The notes: a model not told the origin generated them from the letters alone. A stretch of 64,000 nucleotides of DNA from Reinekea forsetii (GCF_002795845.1 NZ_CP011797.1:2952001-3016000), one strand, 5' to 3'; shown: positions 45,150-56,672, counted from the first letter of the stretch. Numbers and translations are program-made.

Positions 45150-46499
45150 GTGCACAAAGACAAATCAGCATCGAATAACCAAAGAGGAAAAGGACGGCCG
45201 CGCAACAGCGAAGTGGCTACAGCAAGCCTGGTTGCCGTGCTAAATCATGTGCGTTTGGGCCAAACTACGACCCGTCAGGATTTAGAACGCGTCAGCGAAT
45301 ATGGGCGCGCTATTATCGCCGACAGGCTTGCGATCCTTACAGAACTTGGTTTGGTTAATGAAAGTGAAACAGGCGTGGCCACAGGCGGTCGGGCGCCGCG
45401 CCGCGTCCAATTCACCAAGGATCGTGCGCGACTTGTTGTTGTCACACTCGACCAATCCGCCATCGGCGTCGGCCTTGCCGACCTCAGCGGTAAGCTATTG
45501 ACGGAACATCACGAAGCAGCCAATATCACAGATCAGACCAAGACTGTGGCCCGTATCTACGCCTTGATTAATTGGCTAATGACGCGGCAGGCCGAAACTC
45601 CGGATTTGTGGGGGATTTCCATTTCCGTGCCCGGCCCAGTTCTCACCGACCCCAACGCCGCGTTTTTGCTCGAAACCCCCAACTTTCTTCCTAGTTGGGA
45701 TAAGAGCGGTCTTGTCGAAGCACTGATGCAGCGATTTGATGCCCCTGTCTGGATGAATTCTAACGTTGATGCTATGACGATGGGGGAATTACATGGCGGC
45801 ACTGGGATAGACCAACAAACCATGCTGTTTATCAAAGTCGGACAGCGAATTGGCGCCGGTCTGGTCAGTAATGGCCAACCCTACCGCGGGGCCGTTCGTG
45901 CCACTGGTCTGATTGGACAATTACCAGTGACATCTGGCGACACCACTGGAACACTCGATGCCATGGCTGGGGCGAACATGATCAAAGCGCGGGGTACCGA
46001 GGCCGCACAATCGGGGGAAAGCGCTTATCTGGCCGACTTACTTGTGCGTGGAACCGACATTACGGCGATTGAGGTTTGTCAGGCGGCACAGATGGGCGAC
46101 GCCGTGAGCACAGAAATCATCGTGCAAAGCGGTCGAATCATTGGCGGTGTCGTAGCAACCCTTGCCAATATGCTGAACCCACAACTTATTGTCATCGCCG
46201 GGTCGATTGCACAGACGAATGACATCTTGCTCGCAAGCGTACGTGAAACTGTTTATGGTGCATCGCATCCGCTTGTCACACGAGATCTACGCATCCTGCG
46301 ATCGCAAATGGGCAATTCCGCTGCCCTTTTGGGTGCGGCCGGCATCGCTGTTTCGGCGCTATTTGATCCGACGTTCTTGAAAGGCTGGATATTGTTGGGA
46401 TCTCCAACCCGGCATCCAGACTTTTTACATGGTTTGGAAACTTTAGGCTCTATTACGCAGCAAGCCAACGACGGGGCCCAAGCCCCACCGGGCCGTTGA
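45150..46499 (+). CDS. ROK-family transcriptional regulator lacking zinc ligands
   Basis: The 449-residue protein uses a GTG start with AGGGAGA about 12 bases upstream. A winged-helix domain (RQDLERVSEYGRAIIADRLA, then ILTELGLVNESETG) precedes a ROK domain: ISISVPGPVLTD, NSNVDAMTMGELHGG, VGQRIGAGLVSNGQPYRGAV. The usual histidine and CxCGxxGC zinc site is absent; GLIGQLPVTSGDT stands in its place. Such ROK proteins (NagC/XylR-like) normally bind a sugar or sugar phosphate. The loss suggests it does not bind ligand in the standard way. It is divergent from the sugar operon and 11 bases before a soluble binding-protein gene. Confidence 0.92.
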   Translation: MHKDKSASNNQRGKGRPRNSEVATASLVAVLNHVRLGQTTTRQDLERVSEYGRAIIADRLAILTELGLVNESETGVATGGRAPRRVQFTKDRARLVVVTLDQSAIGVGLADLSGKLLTEHHEAANITDQTKTVARIYALINWLMTRQAETPDLWGISISVPGPVLTDPNAAFLLETPNFLPSWDKSGLVEALMQRFDAPVWMNSNVDAMTMGELHGGTGIDQQTMLFIKVGQRIGAGLVSNGQPYRGAVRATGLIGQLPVTSGDTTGTLDAMAGANMIKARGTEAAQSGESAYLADLLVRGTDITAIEVCQAAQMGDAVSTEIIVQSGRIIGGVVATLANMLNPQLIVIAGSIAQTNDILLASVRETVYGASHPLVTRDLRILRSQMGNSAALLGAAGIAVSALFDPTFLKGWILLGSPTRHPDFLHGLETLGSITQQANDGAQAPPGR

Positions 46500-46509
46500 G
46501 GAGATTGGT

Positions 46510-47520
46510 ATGAAAATAGTTGGACTTGGACCACACGGTGAAAGTGCTTCTCCGCCAGAGCGGGTTACCCTTTTACCACAGGACATAACTGCGGCATGTG
46601 CAAAAAAGTTACGCGTCGCCATTGTCATGCACACCTTAGAAAGCAACTGGGCCAGGCTTCTAGTGCAAGGGGTGATTGGGACATTGGGTGAATGCGGTGC
46701 GATCGTCATTGACGTTGTGGATTGCAACTTTTCTTCCGCAACGCAAATCGATGCCTTGGACCGTTTGCGTAAGGAATCGCCTGACGCTATTATTTCCCTT
46801 CCTGTCAACAATACGACCGTCACAGAGGCCCATCTTGCGATCTCAGAAGCGGGTATAAAACTCGTTTTGATTGACAATGTCCCCACTGGAATGCTTCCAG
46901 GCAAAGACTATGTCTCGCTTGTTTCAGCTGACAACTTTGGCTTGGGCAGAATTGCAGCCGAACTTCTGTCTGACCACTTACCGCAGGGCGCTGCTGCCGG
47001 GGTGCTCGCCTATGATGCAGATTTCTTTGCCACAAATGAACGTGAAATCGCTTTTAGTCGTTGGATGGAGGTCAACCGCCCTGACGTCGCGGTGAAAACA
47101 GCGAGATTTTCAACCATTGGTGACGCCGGACATGAAGCTGCCCAACTCATAAATGACCACTCGGAAATTGCAGGACTGTTCGTCGTCTGGGATAGTCCCT
47201 GCATTGACGTCGTCAGGGCAGTTTCAAAACGAAACCCGATTCCGCCCATTACAACGGTGGATCTTGGGCACGAGGTGGCAGAAAGCCTTGCAAAAGGGGG
47301 GCCTGTGATTGGGGTGGCAGGCCAGCGTCCCTTTCAGCAAGGTGAAGCCGTCGCCCGCACTACAATCACGACGTTGCTTGATCGCAATTGCCCAGATTGG
47401 GTTGCCCTGCCTGGCTTAATCGTCTCTCGATCAAATGTCATTGAAAGTTATCAGACCATCTGGCGCAAGCCTATGTCTCGCGAAATTTTGATCGAGCTCA
47501 ACCTTTTAAAATCAAAATGA
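46510..47520 (+). CDS. Leaderless cytoplasmic paralogue of the operon's sugar-binding protein
   Basis: The 336-residue protein has the periplasmic-binding fold but no signal peptide and no helix-turn-helix, so it should stay in the cytoplasm. It aligns with the secreted binding protein of the same island over most of its length: KDYVSLVSADNFGLGR, ITTVDLGHEVAESLAKGG, GQRPFQQGEAVA and PDWVALPGLIV all have counterparts there. Ligand-contact regions are the best conserved. It follows the ROK gene after 10 bases. The simplest idea is that it binds the same sugar inside the cell and reports it to the ROK repressor. Confidence 0.88.
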   Translation: MKIVGLGPHGESASPPERVTLLPQDITAACAKKLRVAIVMHTLESNWARLLVQGVIGTLGECGAIVIDVVDCNFSSATQIDALDRLRKESPDAIISLPVNNTTVTEAHLAISEAGIKLVLIDNVPTGMLPGKDYVSLVSADNFGLGRIAAELLSDHLPQGAAAGVLAYDADFFATNEREIAFSRWMEVNRPDVAVKTARFSTIGDAGHEAAQLINDHSEIAGLFVVWDSPCIDVVRAVSKRNPIPPITTVDLGHEVAESLAKGGPVIGVAGQRPFQQGEAVARTTITTLLDRNCPDWVALPGLIVSRSNVIESYQTIWRKPMSREILIELNLLKSK

Positions 47521-47964
47521 GTTTAGTGGTCTTTGTCCCAGAACCTGGGCCTGAGTGGAATCTTATAAGCTTGCGAATAACAAAGCACACCGGTTACTGA
47601 CCGCTCAGGACCAGATCAACCTAGTTCTCCGCCCTCGTGCACTTGTTCCTCAAGTAAGCGGTTTAGGAGACCTTTCAATAATTATCGATGGAAGGGCAAT
47701 TGAGCAAACCAAATTGCTGTTGGTCAATTGGGACAGCAGGCGGGCGATACAAGTGGATCATTTTATCGGTAAACAACCGAGATCCCTGCTCGCTGGTCAC
47801 TGGTCGACCTAGGGCTTGTGAACCTAAACAGTAGAGGCGTCGGAAAAATATCTACACTTTCTTACCTGTCGGGCAATGGAGACGTTTGCCAACATCAACT
47901 ATGATAGTAAATATGAGTACATGCCCCCCCCCGCCCCGTTTAATCGAAAAGGTTTTTGAAATTC
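47521..47964 (+). other. Intergenic region, nothing recognised
   Basis: One 85-codon frame (47555-47812) lacks a ribosome site and any family signature. A short C-run precedes 47940. I see no terminator with a T tract after the sensor gene. Confidence 0.5.
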
Positions 47965-48555
47965 ATGTTAAGTGCAACGTCAAAGGCTTCGGTAATCGCC
48001 TTATTGAAATTATTCTGTGTCTTCTTTACTGTCGCACTCTTAGGCGCGCAGGAGAACGTTGAGCCGGTAAAATCTGCAATTAAAAAAATTGATGCAAATA
48101 TCGTTTTCATGCGCCATGCCATTGCCCCGGGTTTTGGTGACCCCATAGACTTCAAGATTGGTGACTGCTCCACTCAACGCAACCTAGACCAGGCCGGCCA
48201 ACTGCAGGCACAACGTATTGGTGAATACATGCTGACAAATGGCCTTGACTTTGATGAGGTATTATCGAGTGAGTGGTGCAGATGTGGTGAAACTGCAAGA
48301 TTGCTGGATCTAGGGGAATGGCAAGCATTTTCGGGCCTGAACTCATTTTTTCAAAGCCATGCTGATAAACAAGAAACGCTAACAAAACTAGAGAGCTATT
48401 TAGCCGACAACAATCATGGCCTTAGCTTGTTAGTGACCCATCAAGTAGTCATACGGGCTATCACCGGCCACAGTGTCGAAAGTGGTGGCTTGGTTGCATA
48501 CAACTCTACTACCGGACAGGCAGTGCCTGTTAGGGTGGACTATATTGGCAAATAA
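47965..48555 (+). CDS. Secreted or membrane-bound histidine phosphatase
   Basis: The start is ATG 47965; TTG 47956 is an alternative. A hydrophobic N-terminus (SVIALLKLFCVFFTVALLG) looks like a signal or anchor, so it likely acts in the periplasm. The histidine-phosphatase motif is FMRHAIAPG (catalytic histidine), followed by DCSTQRNLDQAGQLQAQRIG, LSSEWCRCGETARLL and LLVTHQVVI with the second histidine. The substrate is unknown. Its base composition is more AT-rich than the core genes, and nothing links it to its neighbours. Confidence 0.85.
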   Translation: MLSATSKASVIALLKLFCVFFTVALLGAQENVEPVKSAIKKIDANIVFMRHAIAPGFGDPIDFKIGDCSTQRNLDQAGQLQAQRIGEYMLTNGLDFDEVLSSEWCRCGETARLLDLGEWQAFSGLNSFFQSHADKQETLTKLESYLADNNHGLSLLVTHQVVIRAITGHSVESGGLVAYNSTTGQAVPVRVDYIGK

Positions 48556-48910
48556 ACTCAAAATTCCGGTATTAGAGAGTCTTTTTTTTCGTATCCTGTA
48601 ATCAATGATGGCAAAGTAGCCAATAGGCATCCCGAGGGGCGACAGGACGCTGGGTAATTCTCGAGAAGGCACTCAGCACCAGATGAACCGACCACAACCT
48701 AGCTCCGCAATAATGGGAACATGTGGAATTTTGCCATGTTTGTCAAGGATTCTCAGCCCTGTGATTACGCTTAGAGATTTCTTATGGCTAAGTGACTCAA
48801 GACACCTCAGCGGCACAATCCCTTGCCAAACGAGGTAACAAAGCTGGCTAAAGTCATCCAGACAGAACGATAATTACATACTATTCTCCCACTTGGACAA
48901 CTTGGTAGGA
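48556..48910 (+). other. Intergenic region, nothing recognised
   Basis: This 355-base stretch has no convincing frame, repeat or hairpin with a T run. Confidence 0.5.
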
Positions 48911-49855
48911 TTATTTAACTGTTTTTCGAAGTAAAACTAAGTTATCCAATACCAGATTAGACGACCAAATAAATTCAGCATCAGCTCTTTTTGCGTCAAA
49001 TACATCGAGAAAATTCATGTATGATTTTTTGTTTTTAACCCCAACGGTGTCATTAGTGAAGGTCTCAGCTGCAGGCCATGCACTGTCATCAAAATTCGGC
49101 TTCATCCAGTCTTCCGCGACTGTCCAATGAGCCGCTGAGGTTTTTTTAGCATCAGTTACTTTCTGCTTATCACAAGCTGAACTATCGCGCAACGAGCTAC
49201 TTACTACCAAACAACGTCTATTGACGATGGGGGAGGTATAAAAAGTTTGAGCCTTCCAAGTATCATCTGTTATAGCTACAGTCTGGCCTTTTGCATCTTG
49301 AAAATGGGCCACTAAACCACCATCGCCAGCATGAAATTTAGTACCACGATTGCTCTCCATTCCTAAACCAAGCGTCTCTTCCCAGTCCACCATTTTTATA
49401 GCGATAGTTAACGGACGATCCGCTTTAAAACGTACAATAGTAGAATTAAATGGCGTAAAAACAACGGGGTCAACAGCAACTAGTATTCCGTTTACGTATA
49501 GCTCAAAGTAGTTATCGGGGAATAAATATACCGTAAACTCCTCTTCACCTCCCGCATCCATAACTGTCACATCGTTTAAGTTTAAGTCAGCGAGTGATTT
49601 CAATACCTTACCACCACATTCGTTAAACAGGTCTCCTGCTTTAGGAGCCATTTCATAGTTATTCTGTGCTGGTACAACCCACATTCTTCCATCTTCCGAT
49701 GTGATTTCACCAACAGCACTAGGGCGAGATTTTCCACCACAATTAATCAAACCAGCATGCGTTTGAGTTGCAGGGCCCATAGTAAAAGTTGGCTGTTCTG
49801 CCACAACCGACGCTGCTAAAAATATCGAAGCAAAAATTAGTGGAAATTTGTTCAT
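48911..49855 (-). CDS. Secreted protein of unknown function
   Basis: I start at ATG 49855, where AAGGAAC precedes it and a good Sec signal follows (MNKFPLIFASIFLAASVVA, cleavage near VVA-EQP). The in-frame upstream extension of 117 codons looks non-coding. The mature protein is about 295 residues, beta-rich, with cysteines that could pair (CGGK twice, RRCL, SACD). FELYVNGILVAVDPVVFTPF and TIAIKMVDWEETLGLGM resemble carbohydrate-binding or galactose-binding-like domains, but the match is too weak to name. No neighbour explains it. Confidence 0.75.
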   Translation of the reverse strand: MNKFPLIFASIFLAASVVAEQPTFTMGPATQTHAGLINCGGKSRPSAVGEITSEDGRMWVVPAQNNYEMAPKAGDLFNECGGKVLKSLADLNLNDVTVMDAGGEEEFTVYLFPDNYFELYVNGILVAVDPVVFTPFNSTIVRFKADRPLTIAIKMVDWEETLGLGMESNRGTKFHAGDGGLVAHFQDAKGQTVAITDDTWKAQTFYTSPIVNRRCLVVSSSLRDSSACDKQKVTDAKKTSAAHWTVAEDWMKPNFDDSAWPAAETFTNDTVGVKNKKSYMNFLDVFDAKRADAEFIWSSNLVLDNLVLLRKTVK

Positions 49856-50655
49856 AGTTGTTCCTTTACTGAATACTAAAAATATTACTTTTAGGTTGGA
49901 GTAGGCCAATTTTACGCTTATAAATAAACACCATTGGTTGCTCTGTAACTGATCAGACGTCAATACCAATTGGAAGCTAGTTAATTTCCGCATCAGTTGA
50001 GGTGAATACGAAGAGCTGACTGGGGTATCAGTTATACCACTTTCGGGTACCGCGAGTATATCAACACGTTTTTGAGCTTTGGTTTTAACTTCTATACTTT
50101 TAGATGGCGGCCTGGCTAGCTGATCAAAGGCGCGCTTGTCGCTAGCGATTGGGCCACCGCACACCCATAGTTGGGTGAGCTGGATTCCTCGATACGTAAA
50201 AGACACTGCCAGCTAAATGAGGAATTATTAAAGCTGGCAGATTCATTCCTTGCTTAATATATCGACACAAAAGCAGTTCAACAATGGTATTCGAACGCTT
50301 CCAAAAAATGAGATAATTCCCGTATTTGGCTATAGAGTATTTTCGTATACATCCATCGCTATCGCACACAGCAACGGCATGGCAGCTCACACAACGCCAC
50401 ACCCAGGGGCCCAGGCAGTCAGAGCTTGGAATGATCAGGAATTGTTGATGTTGGTGGAGTTATCGAGGAACCTGTTTGGTACTGAGCGGTTGTCGTTCCA
50501 AATGCTAACCGAAGATGATCGCGAGCCACTATAAAACCCTTTGTCCAAGCTTGATGGCTGATGGTGACTAATCCAGTGCAAGCGCAACGTAGGCCGTCCG
50601 GCTAAAAAGCACTGGATTGTAAGATGGGTTTTTAAGGCGGTTTTATCGCAGGCAC
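49856..50655 (+). other. Intergenic region without convincing gene
   Basis: Several short frames on both strands have no ribosome site or recognisable family. The end holds the tRNA-Leu terminator. Confidence 0.5.
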
Positions 50656-50680
50656 AAAAAAGCCCGCTTCATAGCAGGCT
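50656..50680 (-). terminator. Terminator of tRNA-Leu
   Basis: AGCCCGCT (50661-50668) pairs with AGCAGGCT (50673-50680), including one G-U pair. On the minus strand the hairpin is followed by a T run. Confidence 0.85.
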
Positions 50681-50693
50681 TCTAAGTAATATT

Positions 50694-50779
50694 TGGTACC
50701 AGCGGCCGGACTCGAACCGGCACGCTTTTAAGGGCGCGGGATTTTGAATCCCGTGTGTCTACCATTTCACCACGCTGGC
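50694..50779 (-). tRNA. tRNA-Leu (CAA)
   Basis: The 86-base sequence has the class II long variable arm of leucine tRNAs, acceptor GCCAGCG with CGCTGGT, D loop with AATGGTAGAC, anticodon stem CGGGA/TCCCG with loop TTCAAAA (anticodon CAA), T loop TTCGAGT and an encoded CCA end. Confidence 0.96.
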
Positions 50780-51127
50780 ACTGTGGGGCGCTATTCTAGG
50801 GATTAATTCTTTTGTGTCAAGCACTTAGCTTAGGTTTTGGGGTCATTGGCTGACTTTCCCAGCTATGGCTGCGAATCCCCGCCATATACAGTCAACTTTG
50901 AGGAAATCGGTACCCGACAGGCGCAATTCGACCTAGGGGCCGAACTGGGTACCGGCTGACTGCTTATTGATCAATGAATGACCGCATTTACCCTACTGCG
51001 CACAACAGTCCATTAGTTTTGCAAGCCAGACTGTCATTATCGCCGCTAAGAATGGCCCTGCACCATAGAGACGGGCGGACAAATCAGATAGAATGGTCGG
51101 CCTTTTTTGGTACCCTGATAAGCCCGC
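50780..51127 (+). other. Intergenic region between tRNA-Leu and queA
   Basis: The left end holds the tRNA-Leu promoter. Otherwise I see no gene; it must hold the queA promoter, but no strong match is evident. Confidence 0.4.
50793..50820 (-). promoter_or_regulatory. Sigma-70 promoter of tRNA-Leu
   Basis: On the minus strand a consensus TTGACA (50815-50820) is followed after 16 bases by TAGAAT (50793-50798) and then a GC-rich discriminator, 13 bases before the tRNA. Confidence 0.85.
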
Positions 51128-53319
<2,192 letters not shown>

Positions 53320-53453
53320 GACGACTATCCGATTTTTTGTCAACGGCCTGTATTGATTCTCGGAGCGGCACCTGCGTTCCGGCCCACCCGGTTCGGCTCG
53401 ATGGACCGGGGAAGAATTTTAAAAAAAAACAAACCCATTACTTGGAGTACATC

Positions 53454-53804
53454 ATGAAAAAGCTCGTCGCACTTGTATTAGCTTTAATCCCTGTTGCTGC
53501 CTTGGCCGCAGGCGAAACCCCAGCACAGCCCGCTTGGCAATTGCCAATTATGTTAGGTGTTTTCTTTGTGATCTTTTGGTTTATGGTTTGGCGTCCACAG
53601 TCCAAGCGTGCCAAAGAGCATAAAAACCTGCTCAGCTCGATTGGTAAGGGTGACGAAGTGGTCACAAATGCTGGCATCGCCGGCAAGGTCACCAAGGTAA
53701 CCGACGACTATATCCAGGTTGAAGTGGCACCGAACGTCAGCTTAACGTTCCAAAAACACGCCATTAGCGCGACCTTGCCTAAGGGCACGCTCAAAGCTAT
53801 CTAA
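53454..53804 (+). CDS. yajC: Sec translocase accessory subunit YajC
   Basis: The start is ATG 53454 with TGGAG upstream; the longer frame has no ribosome site. The 116-residue protein has one membrane helix after a short periplasmic start (LPIMLGVFFVIFWFMVWRPQ), the family core SKRAKEHKNLLSSIGKGDEV and a small cytoplasmic beta domain (GIAGKVTKVTDDYIQVEV). YajC joins SecD and SecF in the holotranslocon. Confidence 0.96.
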   Translation: MKKLVALVLALIPVAALAAGETPAQPAWQLPIMLGVFFVIFWFMVWRPQSKRAKEHKNLLSSIGKGDEVVTNAGIAGKVTKVTDDYIQVEVAPNVSLTFQKHAISATLPKGTLKAI

Positions 53805-53811
53805 TATCGAC

Positions 53812-53837
53812 AAACACCCAGCCTCGCTGGGTGTTTT
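53812..53837 (+). terminator. Hairpin between yajC and secD
   Basis: A perfect 11-base stem, AAACACCCAGC (53812-53822) with GCTGGGTGTTT (53826-53836), has a CTC loop and only a short T run. It may partially reduce read-through into secD. Confidence 0.6.
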
Positions 53838-53860
53838 GCTTCATCGGCCAGGGAATCACC

Positions 53861-55702
53861 ATGCTAAATAAATACCCGTTGTGGAAATATCTAATTATCG
53901 GCTTCATTTTGGTCATTGGCGTCTACTACAGCCTGCCCAACCTGTACCCCAATGATCCAGCCGTACAAATACGTGCTACCAAGGCGGGCGTCATCGTCAA
54001 CAACAATACCTTGGCACAGGCCACTGCGGCCTTAGATGCAGCGCAAATCCAATATTTCGGTGCCGATGTGCAGGCTCAATCGCTGCTTATCCGCGTCAAC
54101 AGCAATGAAGATCAACTGCTCGCTAAGGCCGCCTTGCAGGTTGGCCTGGGCAGTGACTATATAATCGCCCTGAACCTGGCCCCGACGACGCCCCAATGGC
54201 TCTCGGTGCTCGGCGGCAAACCCATGGCCTTGGGCCTAGACCTGTCCGGTGGTGTGCATTTCCTGATGGAAGTGGACATGGACAAGTACATCGGCAATCG
54301 CTTGGCCAACTTTGAAGCGGACATCAAGCGCAGCTTGCGTGAAGAGGGTATCCGCTATCGCGCCGTCAATGTGACCGGCAGTGACAGTCTCCAAGTGGTT
54401 CTGGTCGACAGCGCCTTCCGCGATCAAGCCAAGACTTGGTTGAAGCGTAACGTCCCCGAGTTCCTCTATTCCGATACCGAGGTACGTGAGTTACCCTCGC
54501 TCAATCTGGTCTTGACCGAAACGGCCATCAGCGCCATGGAAGACTATGCGATTAAGCAAAACCAAACCACGCTGAGCAACCGAGTCAATGAGATTGGCGT
54601 CGCCGAGCCACTGGTTCAGCGTCAGGGTCGTAACCGAATTGTGGTTGAATTACCCGGCGTGCAAGATACCGCCAGCGCCAAAACCATTTTGGGCAAGTCC
54701 GCTAACTTGGAATACCGTCTGCAATCCAAAGACGGTAATGGTGACCTCTTTACCTTTAAAGATAGCAGCCGCACGGTCATGCTGGAAAAAGACATAATTG
54801 TGACCGGCGACAGCGTCACCAATGCCTCAACCACATTCGACGAGAATGGTACCGCGGCCGTTTCGGTCACGCTTAACAGCGCCGGCGGCGCGCGCATGGG
54901 CGAGACCACCAAGAACAATCTTAAGCAACCGATGGGCGTGGTCTTTATCGAACAGAAGTCTGAGCTGCTCGGCTATGAGACCATCAACGGTGAGCAGGTG
55001 CCGCAATATCGTAATTTTGAAGTACGCGAAATCATTTCGCTGGCGACCATTCAGGGCATCTTCTCGTCCAACTTCCAGGTCACCGGCCTCGATAGTCCGG
55101 AAGAAGCCTCGGAACTGGCGCTGCTGTTGCGCGCCGGCGCCCTGGCCGCACCGATGACCTTTGTGGAGGAACGCACGGTGGGCCCGAGCCTGGGTGCTGA
55201 AAACATCGCTAAGGGTTTGGAGAGCGTGGTGATCGGCTTTGGCTTGGTCATACTCTTTATGATTGGTTTTTATAAGGTCTTTGGCGTCTTTGCCAGCGTC
55301 GCGCTCTCGGTTAACCTGATCTTGGTGACCGCGGTTATGTCGATCCTCGGTGCCACCCTGACCCTGCCCGGCATTGCCGGCATCGTCTTAACGGTCGGTA
55401 TGGCGGTCGACGCCAACGTGTTGATCTTCTCGCGCATTAAAGAGGAACTCGCCCTCGGCCGACCGATCCAGACCGCCATCGACGCCGGTTACAACCGCGC
55501 CTTTGTGACCATTCTGGATGCCAACATCACCACTCTGATCGTTGCCGTGATCCTCTACGCCATCGGCACCGGTTCAGTCAAGGGCTTCGCCGTGACCCTC
55601 TCGGTCGGTATTATTACCTCGATGTTTACCGCCATTATGCTAACCCGCGGCCTGACCAATCTGGTCTATGGCGGCCGAGTTGTCACCAAGTTACCCATTT
55701 AA
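53861..55702 (+). CDS. secD: Protein translocase subunit SecD
   Basis: I start at ATG 53861, with AGGGA upstream and the family opening LNKYPLWKYLIIGFILVIGV. The 613-residue inner-membrane protein has the first helix, a large periplasmic region (P1 domain), the motif GKPMALGLDLSGGVHFLMEV, and five C-terminal helices with GIVLTVGMAVDANVLIFSRI. SecD with SecF pulls proteins across the membrane using the proton gradient. Confidence 0.98.
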   Translation: MLNKYPLWKYLIIGFILVIGVYYSLPNLYPNDPAVQIRATKAGVIVNNNTLAQATAALDAAQIQYFGADVQAQSLLIRVNSNEDQLLAKAALQVGLGSDYIIALNLAPTTPQWLSVLGGKPMALGLDLSGGVHFLMEVDMDKYIGNRLANFEADIKRSLREEGIRYRAVNVTGSDSLQVVLVDSAFRDQAKTWLKRNVPEFLYSDTEVRELPSLNLVLTETAISAMEDYAIKQNQTTLSNRVNEIGVAEPLVQRQGRNRIVVELPGVQDTASAKTILGKSANLEYRLQSKDGNGDLFTFKDSSRTVMLEKDIIVTGDSVTNASTTFDENGTAAVSVTLNSAGGARMGETTKNNLKQPMGVVFIEQKSELLGYETINGEQVPQYRNFEVREIISLATIQGIFSSNFQVTGLDSPEEASELALLLRAGALAAPMTFVEERTVGPSLGAENIAKGLESVVIGFGLVILFMIGFYKVFGVFASVALSVNLILVTAVMSILGATLTLPGIAGIVLTVGMAVDANVLIFSRIKEELALGRPIQTAIDAGYNRAFVTILDANITTLIVAVILYAIGTGSVKGFAVTLSVGIITSMFTAIMLTRGLTNLVYGGRVVTKLPI

Positions 55703-55712
55703 GGAGACCAGT

Positions 55713-56672
55713 ATGTCTGAAGTGAAAGTGCTCGACTTTATGGGTAAACGCAAAATAGCCCTGTTTCTGTCCGCCGTCCTATTGCTGGTCTCGGTGCTAT
55801 CTCTGGCGACCCGCGGCCTCAATTTCGGCCTCGATTTCACCGGTGGCGCGCAGATTGAATTGGGCTTTGAACGCAGTGTGGATGTTGAACTGATCCGCTC
55901 TACCCTGGTCGATGCGGGCTACAAAGATGTCGCGGCGCAGTATTTCGGCAATAACACCGATGTGCTCATCCGCATGCAGGAAGACAACAACCCGGCTCTG
56001 GGTGAGGAAGTTCTCAGCTTGGTGCAAGCCATGCGCGACGACGTCAGCTTGCGCCGCAACGAATTTGTCGGCCCTCAGGTCGGTGAAGAACTGGCCAACC
56101 AGGGCGGCATCGGCATGCTGGTCGCCTTGGGCTTGGTGATGCTCTATATCGCCTTTCGTTTCCAATTTAAGTTTGCCATCGGCGCCGTGGTCGCCTTGGT
56201 ACACGATGTGCTGATTGTGCTCGGGTTTTTCTCCCTGACCCAGATGGCGTTCGACCTCACGGTGCTCGCCGCGGTGTTGGCTGTGATCGGGTACTCGTTG
56301 AACGATACCATTGTGGTCTCTGACCGGATCCGCGAAAGCTTTCAGACCTTGCGCAGTAACGATATCTCGTACCTGATCAATATTTCGCTGACGCAAACGC
56401 TGGGCCGAACCATTATCACCTCCTTCACCACGGTCTTGGTGCTACTCGCCTTGGCGGTGCTCGGCGGTGAGATGATCTTTGCTTTCGCCATCGCCTTAAT
56501 CGTCGGCGTGGCGATCGGTACCTACTCGTCAATCTATGTCGCCGCCAACATCCTGATGCTAATGAACATCTCGAAAGAGGATTTGATCCCGCAAGAGCGC
56601 GAGCAAGTCGATCAGGATGAGGTGCCCAGCTGGCTTAAAGATGAAGGCAACGAAGCCGACGAAAAACCTTAG
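55713..56672 (+). CDS. secF: Protein translocase subunit SecF
   Basis: The start is ATG 55713 with AAGGAGA 5 bases upstream, 10 bases after secD. The 319-residue protein shows GLNFGLDFTGGAQIELGFER after the first helix, GEELANQGGIGMLVALGLVM, VIGYSLNDTIVVSDRIRES and a polar, acidic C-terminal tail. It completes the SecDF pair and ends the operon at a strong terminator. Confidence 0.98.
   Translation: MSEVKVLDFMGKRKIALFLSAVLLLVSVLSLATRGLNFGLDFTGGAQIELGFERSVDVELIRSTLVDAGYKDVAAQYFGNNTDVLIRMQEDNNPALGEEVLSLVQAMRDDVSLRRNEFVGPQVGEELANQGGIGMLVALGLVMLYIAFRFQFKFAIGAVVALVHDVLIVLGFFSLTQMAFDLTVLAAVLAVIGYSLNDTIVVSDRIRESFQTLRSNDISYLINISLTQTLGRTIITSFTTVLVLLALAVLGGEMIFAFAIALIVGVAIGTYSSIYVAANILMLMNISKEDLIPQEREQVDQDEVPSWLKDEGNEADEKP

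Noticed and set aside
47555-47812. 85-codon plus-strand frame after the sensor gene
   Set aside because: No ribosome site, no recognisable family, and no conserved context.
49856-50206. 117-codon upstream extension of the secreted protein
   Set aside because: It would bury a good signal peptide and ribosome site inside the protein and reads as non-coding.
50250-50534. 94-codon plus-strand frame before tRNA-Leu
   Set aside because: No ribosome site and no domain; possibly the tail of a lost gene, but not supportable.
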